Source: Cytophagales bacterium (GTDB lineage Bacteria > Bacteroidota > Bacteroidia > Cytophagales > Bernardetiaceae). Taken from it: a stretch of DNA of 64,000 nt. Each line of letters begins with the position of its first letter. Position 1 is the first letter of the stretch. Made by a program: the position numbers and the translations under genes. Shown one piece after another: positions 1-7,175 of this stretch. The notes below the pieces were generated by a model. It had not been told where the DNA came from and ran no database searches. It saw only the letters and a program-made list of their open reading frames with translations. The stretch covers positions 45,806 through 109,805 of the forward strand of contig RDZD01000015.1 of assembly GCA_004293815.1 (NCBI GenBank), in the 5' to 3' direction.

Positions 1-422
1 TTACAGTTATTGGACCAGGACAGCGTCCTGATTTGGCCGTCCATAAATTTATCAAAGCCATCATCCATGACGAAGAACTCACTCTTTACGGACAAGGCAA
101 CACGCAGAGGGATTATACCTATGTGGATGACGTTGTGGCCGCCATTCATGCCGCAATGCACTATCAAGGCTCGATGTATGAGATATTCAACATAGGCAAC
201 AACCAACCCGTTACGCTGCGCGAGCTGGTGAGAACTATAGAAAAAGTCATGAATAAAAAAGCCAAAATCAAACATTTACCTGAACAGCCTGGCGATGTCC
301 CCATTACCTTTGCCGATATCAACAAAGCTCAAAAAGCTTTAAATTATCATCCGAAAACTAGCTTAGAGGCAGGCATTGAGGCTTTTGTGAACTGGCATCT
401 GACACAAATGGCCGAAAGGTGA
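1..422 (+). CDS. NAD-dependent sugar-nucleotide epimerase (UDP-glucuronate 4-epimerase type), C-terminal part
   Basis: Only the last 139 residues lie in the window; the frame is open from base 3 and the N-terminal Rossmann domain is cut off by the left edge. The first residues read TVIGPGQRPDLAVHKF, the active-site-distal segment typical of extended SDR epimerases acting on UDP-glucuronate or UDP-galactose. It is followed by the RDYTYVDDVV segment and the NIGNNQPVTL segment that close the substrate pocket. Such enzymes make activated sugars for polysaccharide and lipopolysaccharide assembly in the cytoplasm. The family call is firm; the exact substrate cannot be decided without the N-terminal half. 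Confidence 0.85.
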   Translation, partial: TVIGPGQRPDLAVHKFIKAIIHDEELTLYGQGNTQRDYTYVDDVVAAIHAAMHYQGSMYEIFNIGNNQPVTLRELVRTIEKVMNKKAKIKHLPEQPGDVPITFADINKAQKALNYHPKTSLEAGIEAFVNWHLTQMAER

Positions 423-618
423 TAAAGCTTAATTGAACACTTATGTGAGAATATCTTTTGCTTTTTTAAGAAAGTTTGCAAAAAATTAAACATTTTTGCG
501 TTCTACTTTTTAATTTGGCTAGAAATTAGCATATTTGTAAATAGTTTTAAACATTTCACCTAGAAATTTGCAAGAGCTATCAAGATTTCCAAGAATCAGC
601 AACAAAACTACCAAAACT

Positions 619-1326
619 ATGATCATTAAAAACATAACTCTTCTTTTTGTGCTTTTCTTTTTTGTTACTCAGGGCGTATACGCTCAGGATGAACAGCCCA
701 CGCTCACCAAAGAAGAAATGAAGCTCTGGAAGAAAAAGAAAAAAGATATGCCACTGGAGGAGTTCAAGAGCGTTATGGAAGACTATGATGCCGTTAAAAC
801 ACAAACTAGCACGCTCAAAAGACAGCTCAATCAGCTCCGAAACGACAACTTAGCAAAGCAAGAGAAATTAGACAATCTCAAAAAACAACTTGCAGAAAGC
901 ACCCAAACAGCAGAAAAAAACAACAGCGGCAGCACAACCTCTGGTGGTGGCTCTAACCTGTCCTCAGATGACTACACTAAAGGCAAGGTTTTTAGAGTGC
1001 AGGTAGGCGTTTTCAAGAACCAAAATTTGGCTAAATTTGTCAACCATCCCCGTTTTCATGCAGAAACAGATGAAGATGGCGCAAAAAAATATTCAATAGC
1101 AAGCTTCCGTGATTATTGCGAAGCTGAGTGCTTCAAAAAAGCGGTTCGCATTGTAGGCGTTAAAGACGCTTGGATTGTGGCCTATGAAGATAATAAACGG
1201 GTTGATATTGCCTCTACTGGTTCGGAAAGCGGCGGTGGTGGCGGCAGCAAAAAAGAACAAAAAACAAAAAAAGAAGAGAAGAAGTCAGAAGGATCTAGTA
1301 CAGGCAGCGGAAGTACTGACTGGTAA
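619..1326 (+). CDS. Exported coiled-coil protein with SPOR-like domain
   Basis: A 235-residue protein. The frame extends upstream to a TTG, but the ATG at 619 begins a clean signal peptide (MIIKNITLLF..., ending VYAQ), so that start was chosen. After the signal come a charged helix, a predicted coiled coil of about residues 45-90 and a Ser/Gly linker. A domain of about 70 residues follows, beginning FRVQVGVFK, with the compact beta-alpha-beta pattern of SPOR-like peptidoglycan-binding modules. The tail is a low-complexity Gly/Ser/Lys/Glu stretch. Role is inferred as periplasmic, perhaps at the cell wall. A strong terminator follows directly, so it appears to be monocistronic at its 3' end. 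Confidence 0.7.
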   Translation: MIIKNITLLFVLFFFVTQGVYAQDEQPTLTKEEMKLWKKKKKDMPLEEFKSVMEDYDAVKTQTSTLKRQLNQLRNDNLAKQEKLDNLKKQLAESTQTAEKNNSGSTTSGGGSNLSSDDYTKGKVFRVQVGVFKNQNLAKFVNHPRFHAETDEDGAKKYSIASFRDYCEAECFKKAVRIVGVKDAWIVAYEDNKRVDIASTGSESGGGGGSKKEQKTKKEEKKSEGSSTGSGSTDW

Positions 1327-1345
1327 TTTGGCACATAACTCTTTG

Positions 1346-1380
1346 AAAAAGGCAAACTTCTAATAGCAGTTTGCCTTTTT
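1346..1380 (+). terminator. Rho-independent terminator after the SPOR-like gene
   Basis: A perfect 12-bp stem (AAAAAGGCAAAC / GTTTGCCTTTTT) with an 11-nt loop, ending in a T run. It lies 20 bases after the stop codon at 1326. Confidence 0.88.
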
Positions 1381-1460
1381 CTATGCTTGGGGCAGATATC
1401 AAGCACCAAAATCTGTTTTGATTTTTATGTCAGATTTGTCATTTCCTAAAAACAAAAAAT

Positions 1461-2600
1461 ATGGCCAAAAGAGTATTGTTTATTGATCGTGATGGCACGC
1501 TCATCAAAGAACCCGAAAATTATCAGGTTGACAGCATTGAGAAGGTTGAATTCTACCCTCAAGTATTTCAGTATTTAAGCAAGATTCAAGCTGAGGGCGA
1601 ATTTGAACTGGTCGTAGTGAGTAATCAAGATGGGTTGGGAACAGATGCCTTTCCAGAAGAGGACTTTTGGAGTGCACAACTGTTTGTTCGTAAGGCTTTT
1701 GAGAATGAAAATATCCACTTTGCAGCAGAGTTTTTTGACCGCAGCTATGCCAAGGATAAACTCTCTACGCGCAAACCGCAAACAGGGATGTTGAGAGCCT
1801 ATCTCAATAACCTGGACTATGATTTGAGCCGCTCTTATGTAATAGGTGACCGACTCACGGATATGGAGTTAGCCAAAAATTTAGGTGCAAAAGGCATTTG
1901 GCTCTGCAATGAGCCTGATTTGGCCACCAACGAACTGTCTGTGGATATGACAGAACTCCAAAACGTGATTGTCCTTAAAACACAAAGCTGGGCCGATATT
2001 TACACGACCTTGCGCTTGGGTGCGCGTGTAGCAGTAATCAACAGACAAACTCTTGAAACTCAAATAAAAGTACGCTTAGATTTGGACGGTAGTGGCCAGT
2101 CCAGTATCCATACAGGTTTAGGGTTTTATGATCACATGCTGGAGCAGATAGCCAAACATGGTAGTTTTGATTTGGATATAGATGTTAAAGGTGACTTACA
2201 TATAGACGAGCACCATACAGTGGAAGATACGGCCTTAGCTCTTGGTATGGCTTTTAGGCAAGCTCTTGGCAGTAAAGTCGGATTGGAACGTTATGGTTTC
2301 TGTCTGCCCATGGATGACGCACTGGCTCGTGTGGCATTGGATTTTGGCGGACGGCCTTGGTTAGTTTGGAAGGCTAAATTTAAACGTGAAAAAATAGGTT
2401 CTCTGCCTTGTGAGTTGTTTGAACATTTCTTCAAATCCTTTGCTGACTCAGCTCTAGCCAACCTCAATATAAAAGCCAAAGGCAAAAACGAACATCACAA
2501 AATAGAGTCTATTTTCAAGGCTTTTGCAAGATCGCTCAAAATGGCTTGTAAACGTTCTGCCGAAAGTAATTATTTACCGTCCACAAAGGGTGTCCTATAA
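1461..2600 (+). CDS. hisB: Bifunctional histidinol-phosphatase / imidazoleglycerol-phosphate dehydratase
   Basis: A 379-residue fusion catalysing two steps of histidine biosynthesis. Residues 1-165 form a HAD phosphatase with the DxDGT nucleophile motif (D9, D11) and the later GDRLTDMELA metal-binding loop. From about residue 189 comes the IGP dehydratase domain, with the DEHHTVEDTALALG metal site and a second histidine pair (EHHKIES). Length is slightly above the roughly 355 residues of the enterobacterial fusion. No other his gene is adjacent: the upstream gene ends at a terminator and the downstream gene is a membrane protein. Confidence 0.96.
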   Translation: MAKRVLFIDRDGTLIKEPENYQVDSIEKVEFYPQVFQYLSKIQAEGEFELVVVSNQDGLGTDAFPEEDFWSAQLFVRKAFENENIHFAAEFFDRSYAKDKLSTRKPQTGMLRAYLNNLDYDLSRSYVIGDRLTDMELAKNLGAKGIWLCNEPDLATNELSVDMTELQNVIVLKTQSWADIYTTLRLGARVAVINRQTLETQIKVRLDLDGSGQSSIHTGLGFYDHMLEQIAKHGSFDLDIDVKGDLHIDEHHTVEDTALALGMAFRQALGSKVGLERYGFCLPMDDALARVALDFGGRPWLVWKAKFKREKIGSLPCELFEHFFKSFADSALANLNIKAKGKNEHHKIESIFKAFARSLKMACKRSAESNYLPSTKGVL

Positions 2601-2612
2601 ACTTTTTTGAAT

Positions 2613-2620
2613 TATCTTTG
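2613..2620 (+). promoter_or_regulatory. Bacteroidota -7 element before the 4-TM protein
   Basis: TATCTTTG matches TAnnTTTG exactly and lies 38 bases before the ATG at 2658. No good TTTG -33 element is seen, because that region falls inside the end of hisB. Confidence 0.4.
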
Positions 2621-2657
2621 CGCTGTTAATTAAGAATAAGCTCAAAAAAAAGCTTTT

Positions 2658-3167
2658 ATGAAACTCGCAAAGGTATTTTGGTTGATTTCTCTTTTCATGT
2701 TTTTGGCTCTTATTTTGGTCAATCATGTAAACGCTCCTGAACTCATGGTTCTGCCATTTAGAGATGCTTTTTTTAGCGACTCTATTACAAGAGACACCTT
2801 TTTCTATGCCTCTTTAGGTATTTTTATATTCACCAATCTTGTTTTTATGATTGTTGGACGTATATACCCGCTTGTTTTCAGCTTTTTGCCACTGCCCCAA
2901 AAAAATGTTTGGAATACCAATCCCAGAACAAGAGCCTTGTTATTTGAGCAACTCAATGACTGGACTAAAGGCATAGCCTTTGTATTTAATTTGCTCATTA
3001 TGACTATTGTAGGCATGGTCATTGACTTCAATGATGTATACATGCACTACCAACTTCACTGGGCTCTTATTGTTGAGGTGATATTGCTCATGGCTTGGTT
3101 TTTTATGTACTATGTCACCTTTAATAAAATCTCATCAGCTCAAGAGCTTATTGCTGTTCAATCTTAG
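2658..3167 (+). CDS. Four-helix inner-membrane protein of unknown function
   Basis: 169 residues that I do not recognise as a named family. Hydrophobic segments lie at about residues 5-27, 45-68, 106-126 and 134-155, with a polar loop of about 35 residues between the second and third (LPQKNVWNTNPRTRA). There is no signal-peptidase site, so it is probably an integral membrane protein. A -7 element just after hisB suggests its own promoter rather than an operon with hisB. It ends 15 bases before the convergent symporter gene. Confidence 0.7.
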   Translation: MKLAKVFWLISLFMFLALILVNHVNAPELMVLPFRDAFFSDSITRDTFFYASLGIFIFTNLVFMIVGRIYPLVFSFLPLPQKNVWNTNPRTRALLFEQLNDWTKGIAFVFNLLIMTIVGMVIDFNDVYMHYQLHWALIVEVILLMAWFFMYYVTFNKISSAQELIAVQS

Positions 3168-3182
3168 TCAGCAGATCTGAGT

Positions 3183-4931
3183 TTAGGTTTTAGGCGTTTC
3201 TTTTTTGTTTCTAAAAAAAAGATGCTCTGCTACATAGCCAAAAGCTATTACCAAAATACAGCCTATCGGGTTATACCATAAAAATGCTATCAGCTCTCTT
3301 TCAAAAAAGTAGAGATACAGAATGCAAGACTCTGCTAACAAGGCTGCCCAGAAAACAGCGTGAGAGCCAATGCTTTTGAAGTAGAAAGCTACAACGAAAA
3401 TACCCAGTATGGTGCCGTACACCAGAGACCCCATCACATTAACAGCTTGTATGAGGTTGTCCATTCCACTGGCCATTTGAGCAAAAGCCACCGCCACAAT
3501 ACCCCAAAAAAGCGTAGACAAACGAGAATACCAAACATAAGTTTTATCTGAGCGAGGGCTATTCTGAAAACGCTTAATGCCGTCTATGACAGTTGTGGAA
3601 GCCAAAGCACTCAAAGCCCCAGCCGCCGAGGACATAGAAGCTGAAAGTACCACAGAAATGAGCAAGCCCACCACACCTACGGGCAAATAACTCAAAATAA
3701 AGTTGATAAAAACATAATCTAAATCTTTTTTGGGAGCTGCTTTGATTAAGCTTTCTTGTAGGTCTGTGCCCTTCTGTCCAAGCTGAAGCCCCTGAGACAA
3801 GCGTGCCACATCAAGCCTTAATGCTTTTTGCTGAGCTTGGGCTTCGCTGAGCTGGCTTCTGATTTGCTGCAAAGACTCTTCGCTAATAGACTCTTTTTCA
3901 GTGAGTTTTAAGCTCAAAACTCGTCTCTTGGCTTCTATCTGATCTTGGCGAGCTTCTAGTGCTTTATAGGTCTCTGCATGAGGTGATTGAAGAAGCCTGC
4001 TGCGCTCAAAACTATTAAAAATGAGCGGTTCATTGTAAAAATGAAAAAATACGTATACAAAAATACCCACCAAAAGAATTAATACTTGCATAGGAATTTT
4101 CAGAAGGCCATTAGCTAGCAGCCCCATGCGACTTTCTTTGATGCTGCTTCCACCCAAGTACCGTTGTACCTGCGATTGATCTGCACCAAAATAGGAACTG
4201 TATAAAAAAAATCCACCGAGTATTCCAGACCAAACGGTATAGCGGTCATTCCAGTCAAACTGAAAATTGATGGGATTGAGGCGGCCAGACTTCCCAGCAA
4301 TCTCCAGCACATCTCCAAAACCTACCGATTCGGGCAAAAAATAAATAGCCATTACGCCTGCTGTGGTCATACCAATTGTAATGACGAGCATTTGAAGCTG
4401 CTGAGTTTGTGCTACTGCCTTTGCGCCGCCAGTCATCGTATAAATCGTGATAAAACCACCAGTGAAGAGATTTAGCCAGAAAATATCCCAGCCTAGAACT
4501 GCCGAAAGCACCAGCGAAGGTGCGTAGATACTAAAACCTGTGGATAATCCACGCTGAGTTAAGAAAAGAATAGAACAAAAGGTTCGTGTTTTTAAGTCAA
4601 AACGCGTCTCTAAATACTCGTAAGCAGTATAAACGTTCAGCTTATGAAAAATAGGAACGGCTGTGATAGCCAATACCACCATGGCTAAGGGTAAGCCGTA
4701 GTACATTTGCACAAGACGCAAGCCATCATCGTATGCCTGACCAGGCACAGACAGAAATGTAATTGCGCTAGCTTGAGTAGCCATGATAGATACACAAACA
4801 GCTCCCCAAGACATAGAACGGTCTGAGAGAAAATAAGCTTGCATACTTCTGGTTTGACGGCTGCGCCAAATACCGTAGATGATAATAAGCAGCTGCGTAC
4901 CACCTAAAACTAACCAGTCAATCCAAGTCAT
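3183..4931 (-). CDS. Sodium:solute symporter (SSS family) with a coiled-coil insertion
   Basis: A 582-residue secondary transporter. The ATG at 4931 (MTWIDWLVLGG) is preferred over an upstream TTG because it starts exactly at the first membrane helix. SSS hallmarks are the early FLSDRSMSWGAVCVSIMATQAS segment with its Na+-site residues and the later LSASMSSAAGALSALAS motif. About 95 hydrophilic residues are inserted at roughly 325-415; they are rich in Glu, Gln, Lys and Leu with heptad spacing and look like a coiled coil projecting from the membrane. The substrate cannot be told from sequence. A dyad sits at its promoter. Confidence 0.9.
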   Translation of the reverse strand: MTWIDWLVLGGTQLLIIIYGIWRSRQTRSMQAYFLSDRSMSWGAVCVSIMATQASAITFLSVPGQAYDDGLRLVQMYYGLPLAMVVLAITAVPIFHKLNVYTAYEYLETRFDLKTRTFCSILFLTQRGLSTGFSIYAPSLVLSAVLGWDIFWLNLFTGGFITIYTMTGGAKAVAQTQQLQMLVITIGMTTAGVMAIYFLPESVGFGDVLEIAGKSGRLNPINFQFDWNDRYTVWSGILGGFFLYSSYFGADQSQVQRYLGGSSIKESRMGLLANGLLKIPMQVLILLVGIFVYVFFHFYNEPLIFNSFERSRLLQSPHAETYKALEARQDQIEAKRRVLSLKLTEKESISEESLQQIRSQLSEAQAQQKALRLDVARLSQGLQLGQKGTDLQESLIKAAPKKDLDYVFINFILSYLPVGVVGLLISVVLSASMSSAAGALSALASTTVIDGIKRFQNSPRSDKTYVWYSRLSTLFWGIVAVAFAQMASGMDNLIQAVNVMGSLVYGTILGIFVVAFYFKSIGSHAVFWAALLAESCILYLYFFERELIAFLWYNPIGCILVIAFGYVAEHLFFRNKKETPKT

Positions 4932-4991
4932 TTGCCGAATAGAAATTAAAAAAAATAAACTCAAAAATGAACAGTAAACATACGAAAAACA

Positions 4992-5008
4992 GTTCTAATA
5001 TTTAGAAC
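4992..5008. promoter_or_regulatory. 17-bp dyad, candidate operator of the symporter gene
   Basis: GTTCTAA-TAT-TTAGAAC is a perfect inverted repeat 61 bases upstream of the symporter start. On the minus strand it lies 10-26 bases before a near-consensus -7 element (TATGTTTA, plus-strand 4975-4982), that is, between the -7 and -33 positions. No regulator gene is adjacent. Confidence 0.4.
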
Positions 5009-5148
5009 ATGCTCATGCAAAGCTAGAGACTTTATAAACTATCAAAATGCAAACACCTATTTGTCAGAATGTTAAAAAAAATAATCCTTCATAAAAAAAA
5101 CGCATGAATGAAAATAGTTATAAAAAACAGAAAATATTCGTTTCAAAA

Positions 5149-5180
5149 TTTGGAGCGTAACAAACCTACCCCTATCTTTG
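5149..5180 (+). promoter_or_regulatory. Promoter of tRNA-Arg (TTTG-N20-TATCTTTG)
   Basis: TTTG at 5149-5152 and TATCTTTG at 5173-5180, separated by 20 bases, match the Bacteroidota primary sigma consensus. The mature tRNA begins 12 bases after the -7 element. Confidence 0.8.
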
Positions 5181-5191
5181 CATCAAAATCA

Positions 5192-5265
5192 GGACCCGTA
5201 GCTCAATGGATTAGAGCATCTCACTACGGATGAGAAGGTTGAAGGTTCGAGTCCTTCCGAGTTCA
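5192..5265 (+). tRNA. tRNA-Arg (anticodon ACG), 3' CCA not encoded
   Basis: A 74-base cloverleaf. D stem GCTC/GAGC; anticodon stem TCTCA/TGAGA with loop CTACGGA, giving anticodon ACG; T stem GAAGG/CCTTC with loop TTCGAGT; discriminator A. The acceptor stem pairs GGACCCG with CGAGTTC and has one C5-A68 mismatch plus a G2-U71 pair. The sequence after the discriminator is CTC, so CCA must be added enzymatically. It has its own promoter and its own terminator. Confidence 0.93.
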
Positions 5266-5287
5266 CTCTTAATTATTAATGAGTTAC

Positions 5288-5327
5288 ACAGAAGAGAGCA
5301 TCAAAAAATGCTCTCTTCTGTTTTTTT
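5288..5327 (+). terminator. Terminator after tRNA-Arg
   Basis: A perfect 14-bp stem (ACAGAAGAGAGCAT / ATGCTCTCTTCTGT), a 6-nt loop and a T7 run. It lies 22 bases after the tRNA and ends 15 bases before the glycosyltransferase start. Confidence 0.92.
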
Positions 5328-5342
5328 GATAGGGTTTGCTCT

Positions 5343-6335
5343 GTGAAAAAGGTCTTGATTCTACGCTTCTCCTCTATTGGCGATATTGTCCTCACCACAC
5401 CCGTAGTGAGAGCACTTAAAACGCAAATTTCTAATGTAGAGGTACATTACGCTACTAAGCAGCAATTTGTGGGTGTATTGGAGCACAATCCACACATCAC
5501 GCGTTTACATGCTCTGCAAAAAAACCAAAGTCTTTCAAGTTTTGCTCATACTCTTAAGCAAGAACGCTTTGACTTTGTGGTAGATTTACACAATAATCTA
5601 CGTACACGGCTTATCAAATGGCGTTTAGGCGTAAAATCAGCGGCCTTTCCAAAGCTAAATCTAGCCAAATGGCTTTATGTTCATTTCAAAAAGCCCATGC
5701 CAGTGCAGCATATTGTGGAGCGTTATATGCAAGCGGCCTCGCCTCTGGGAGCTGTTTTAGACAATGATGGTCTAGACTTTTTTATTCCCGCAGCCCAAAG
5801 ATTGGCTATAACCGATTTACCACCTAGCTTTGCTTCAGGATTTGTGGCCTTTGCCATTGGTGGCCAGCACGCTACCAAGCGTTTGCCAGCCAATAAAATT
5901 ATAGAATTTGCTCTCGTTCTCAATCAGCCTATTGCCTTTCTAGGCGGGCCAGAAGACAAGCCCATTGCCGAAGAAGTCCTGATGGCTTTACGCGCTCATA
6001 ACTCTTCGCAGACATACATACACGGCTGCGGAGTTTGGAATCTGAACCAGTCGGCATCGGTTTTGGATTTAGCCACACTCGTATTGACGCACGATACAGC
6101 TATGATGCACATAGCCGCTGCCTTGAACAAAAAAATTGTGGCTGTTTGGGGCAACACAAGCCCGGAGCTGGGCATGTATCCCTACAAAGCTACACATGTG
6201 AATGTGCAGAATATGCAACTTTCCTGCCGCCCTTGCTCAAAAATTGGGTTTAAAGCTTGCCCCAAAAAGCATTTCAAATGTATGCAAGATCTACACATCA
6301 CACCCCAAATTATAGACGTTAATCAATCAGAGTGA
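5343..6335 (+). CDS. Glycosyltransferase family 9 (lipopolysaccharide heptosyltransferase type)
   Basis: 330 residues starting with GTG (MKKVLILRFSSIGDIVLTTP), the standard GT9 N-terminus that binds the acceptor sugar. The second half carries the nucleotide-sugar-binding stretch LTHDTAMMHIAAALNKKIVAVWG. The C-terminus has a cysteine-rich end (CRPCSKIGFKACP) common in Bacteroidota members. It probably adds a sugar to the lipopolysaccharide core at the inner leaflet of the cytoplasmic membrane. It sits just after the tRNA-Arg terminator; no promoter of its own was recognised. Confidence 0.9.
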   Translation: MKKVLILRFSSIGDIVLTTPVVRALKTQISNVEVHYATKQQFVGVLEHNPHITRLHALQKNQSLSSFAHTLKQERFDFVVDLHNNLRTRLIKWRLGVKSAAFPKLNLAKWLYVHFKKPMPVQHIVERYMQAASPLGAVLDNDGLDFFIPAAQRLAITDLPPSFASGFVAFAIGGQHATKRLPANKIIEFALVLNQPIAFLGGPEDKPIAEEVLMALRAHNSSQTYIHGCGVWNLNQSASVLDLATLVLTHDTAMMHIAAALNKKIVAVWGNTSPELGMYPYKATHVNVQNMQLSCRPCSKIGFKACPKKHFKCMQDLHITPQIIDVNQSE

Positions 6336-6489
6336 AACTCTCGAAAACGTTCCGCCTTAAGCAAGCAAATTCTGCCGACTGGCATATGGGTTAAAAGCTG
6401 CTCTATAATCTTAGATTCTGAGAGGAAACTGCCCAAGTGCAAATACTTCAGATTAGCCAATTTGACAGCGCAGCATCCCCAAAAAAGAA

Positions 6490-7044
6490 TTATTTGAACG
6501 ACTCTTTAATGCTAGGCCAGTTGAACTGAATAAACTCTTTCTCTTTCGCCTCACCTACAAATAAGCATGTGATAGGTCCAGCTTCTTTCATAATGGTCTT
6601 TTGGTAGAAAGGGTTGCCATTTTCTGTGCCCGAGATCTCATAGCTGGACTCTGTGAAGCTTTTTTGAGAAACCGTTAAGTCTTTGCGTGCACAGTCTTGT
6701 TCAAATAGTCCTTTGAATGTGAGTTCAAGATTTGGATCCATAGCCATACGTTTGTCTATATACACCGACAGACTTATTTGGCCATTCTCTGATTCGAATA
6801 TCTGCCCATCACCATTCGGATACTCGCCTAGAGGCGTGAGTGCCGCCATAGGGTAAGAGACACAGAAATCAAAATTCTCGTTGCAGTACTGTTCATACTC
6901 AGGACCTTGAATTTCTTCAATGTTTTCATTTGCAGATTCTTCCGTGGTTACTTGCGAAGAATCGCCATTATTGCTAACAGAAGCTCCGCAACCCAAACAA
7001 AACAGAGCACAAAAAAAGACAATGAGATAAGATATTTTTAACAT
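6490..7044 (-). CDS. Putative lipoprotein
   Basis: 184 residues with a lipoprotein signal ending LFCLGC (acylated Cys at about 19). An acidic Ser/Asn/Glu-rich linker to about residue 50 follows, then a domain of about 130 residues starting NFDFCVSYP, with four further cysteines. The shape resembles small PsbP/YjcO-like outer-membrane lipoproteins, but no named family is recognised. It is transcribed from the same strand as pnp, with a hairpin between them. Confidence 0.6.
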   Translation of the reverse strand: MLKISYLIVFFCALFCLGCGASVSNNGDSSQVTTEESANENIEEIQGPEYEQYCNENFDFCVSYPMAALTPLGEYPNGDGQIFESENGQISLSVYIDKRMAMDPNLELTFKGLFEQDCARKDLTVSQKSFTESSYEISGTENGNPFYQKTIMKEAGPITCLFVGEAKEKEFIQFNWPSIKESFK

Positions 7045-7101
7045 CTGCTATTGAATAAACGTTTTGTAAGAAATACTTTAGATAAAAGATTGCAATAATC
7101 A

Positions 7102-7146
7102 CAAAAAAGCACCACAAAAATAGATTTTCTGAGGCGCTTTTTTGTA
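7102..7146 (-). terminator. Probable terminator downstream of pnp
   Basis: On the minus strand a 10-bp stem (ACAAAAAAGC / GCTTTTTTGT) with a 25-nt loop follows the pnp stop codon by about 30 bases and ends in a T-rich arm. The stem is A/T-rich and the loop long, so efficiency is uncertain. Confidence 0.5.
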
Positions 7147-7175
7147 AACAGTCATTAAAATTTAACTAACAGCCT

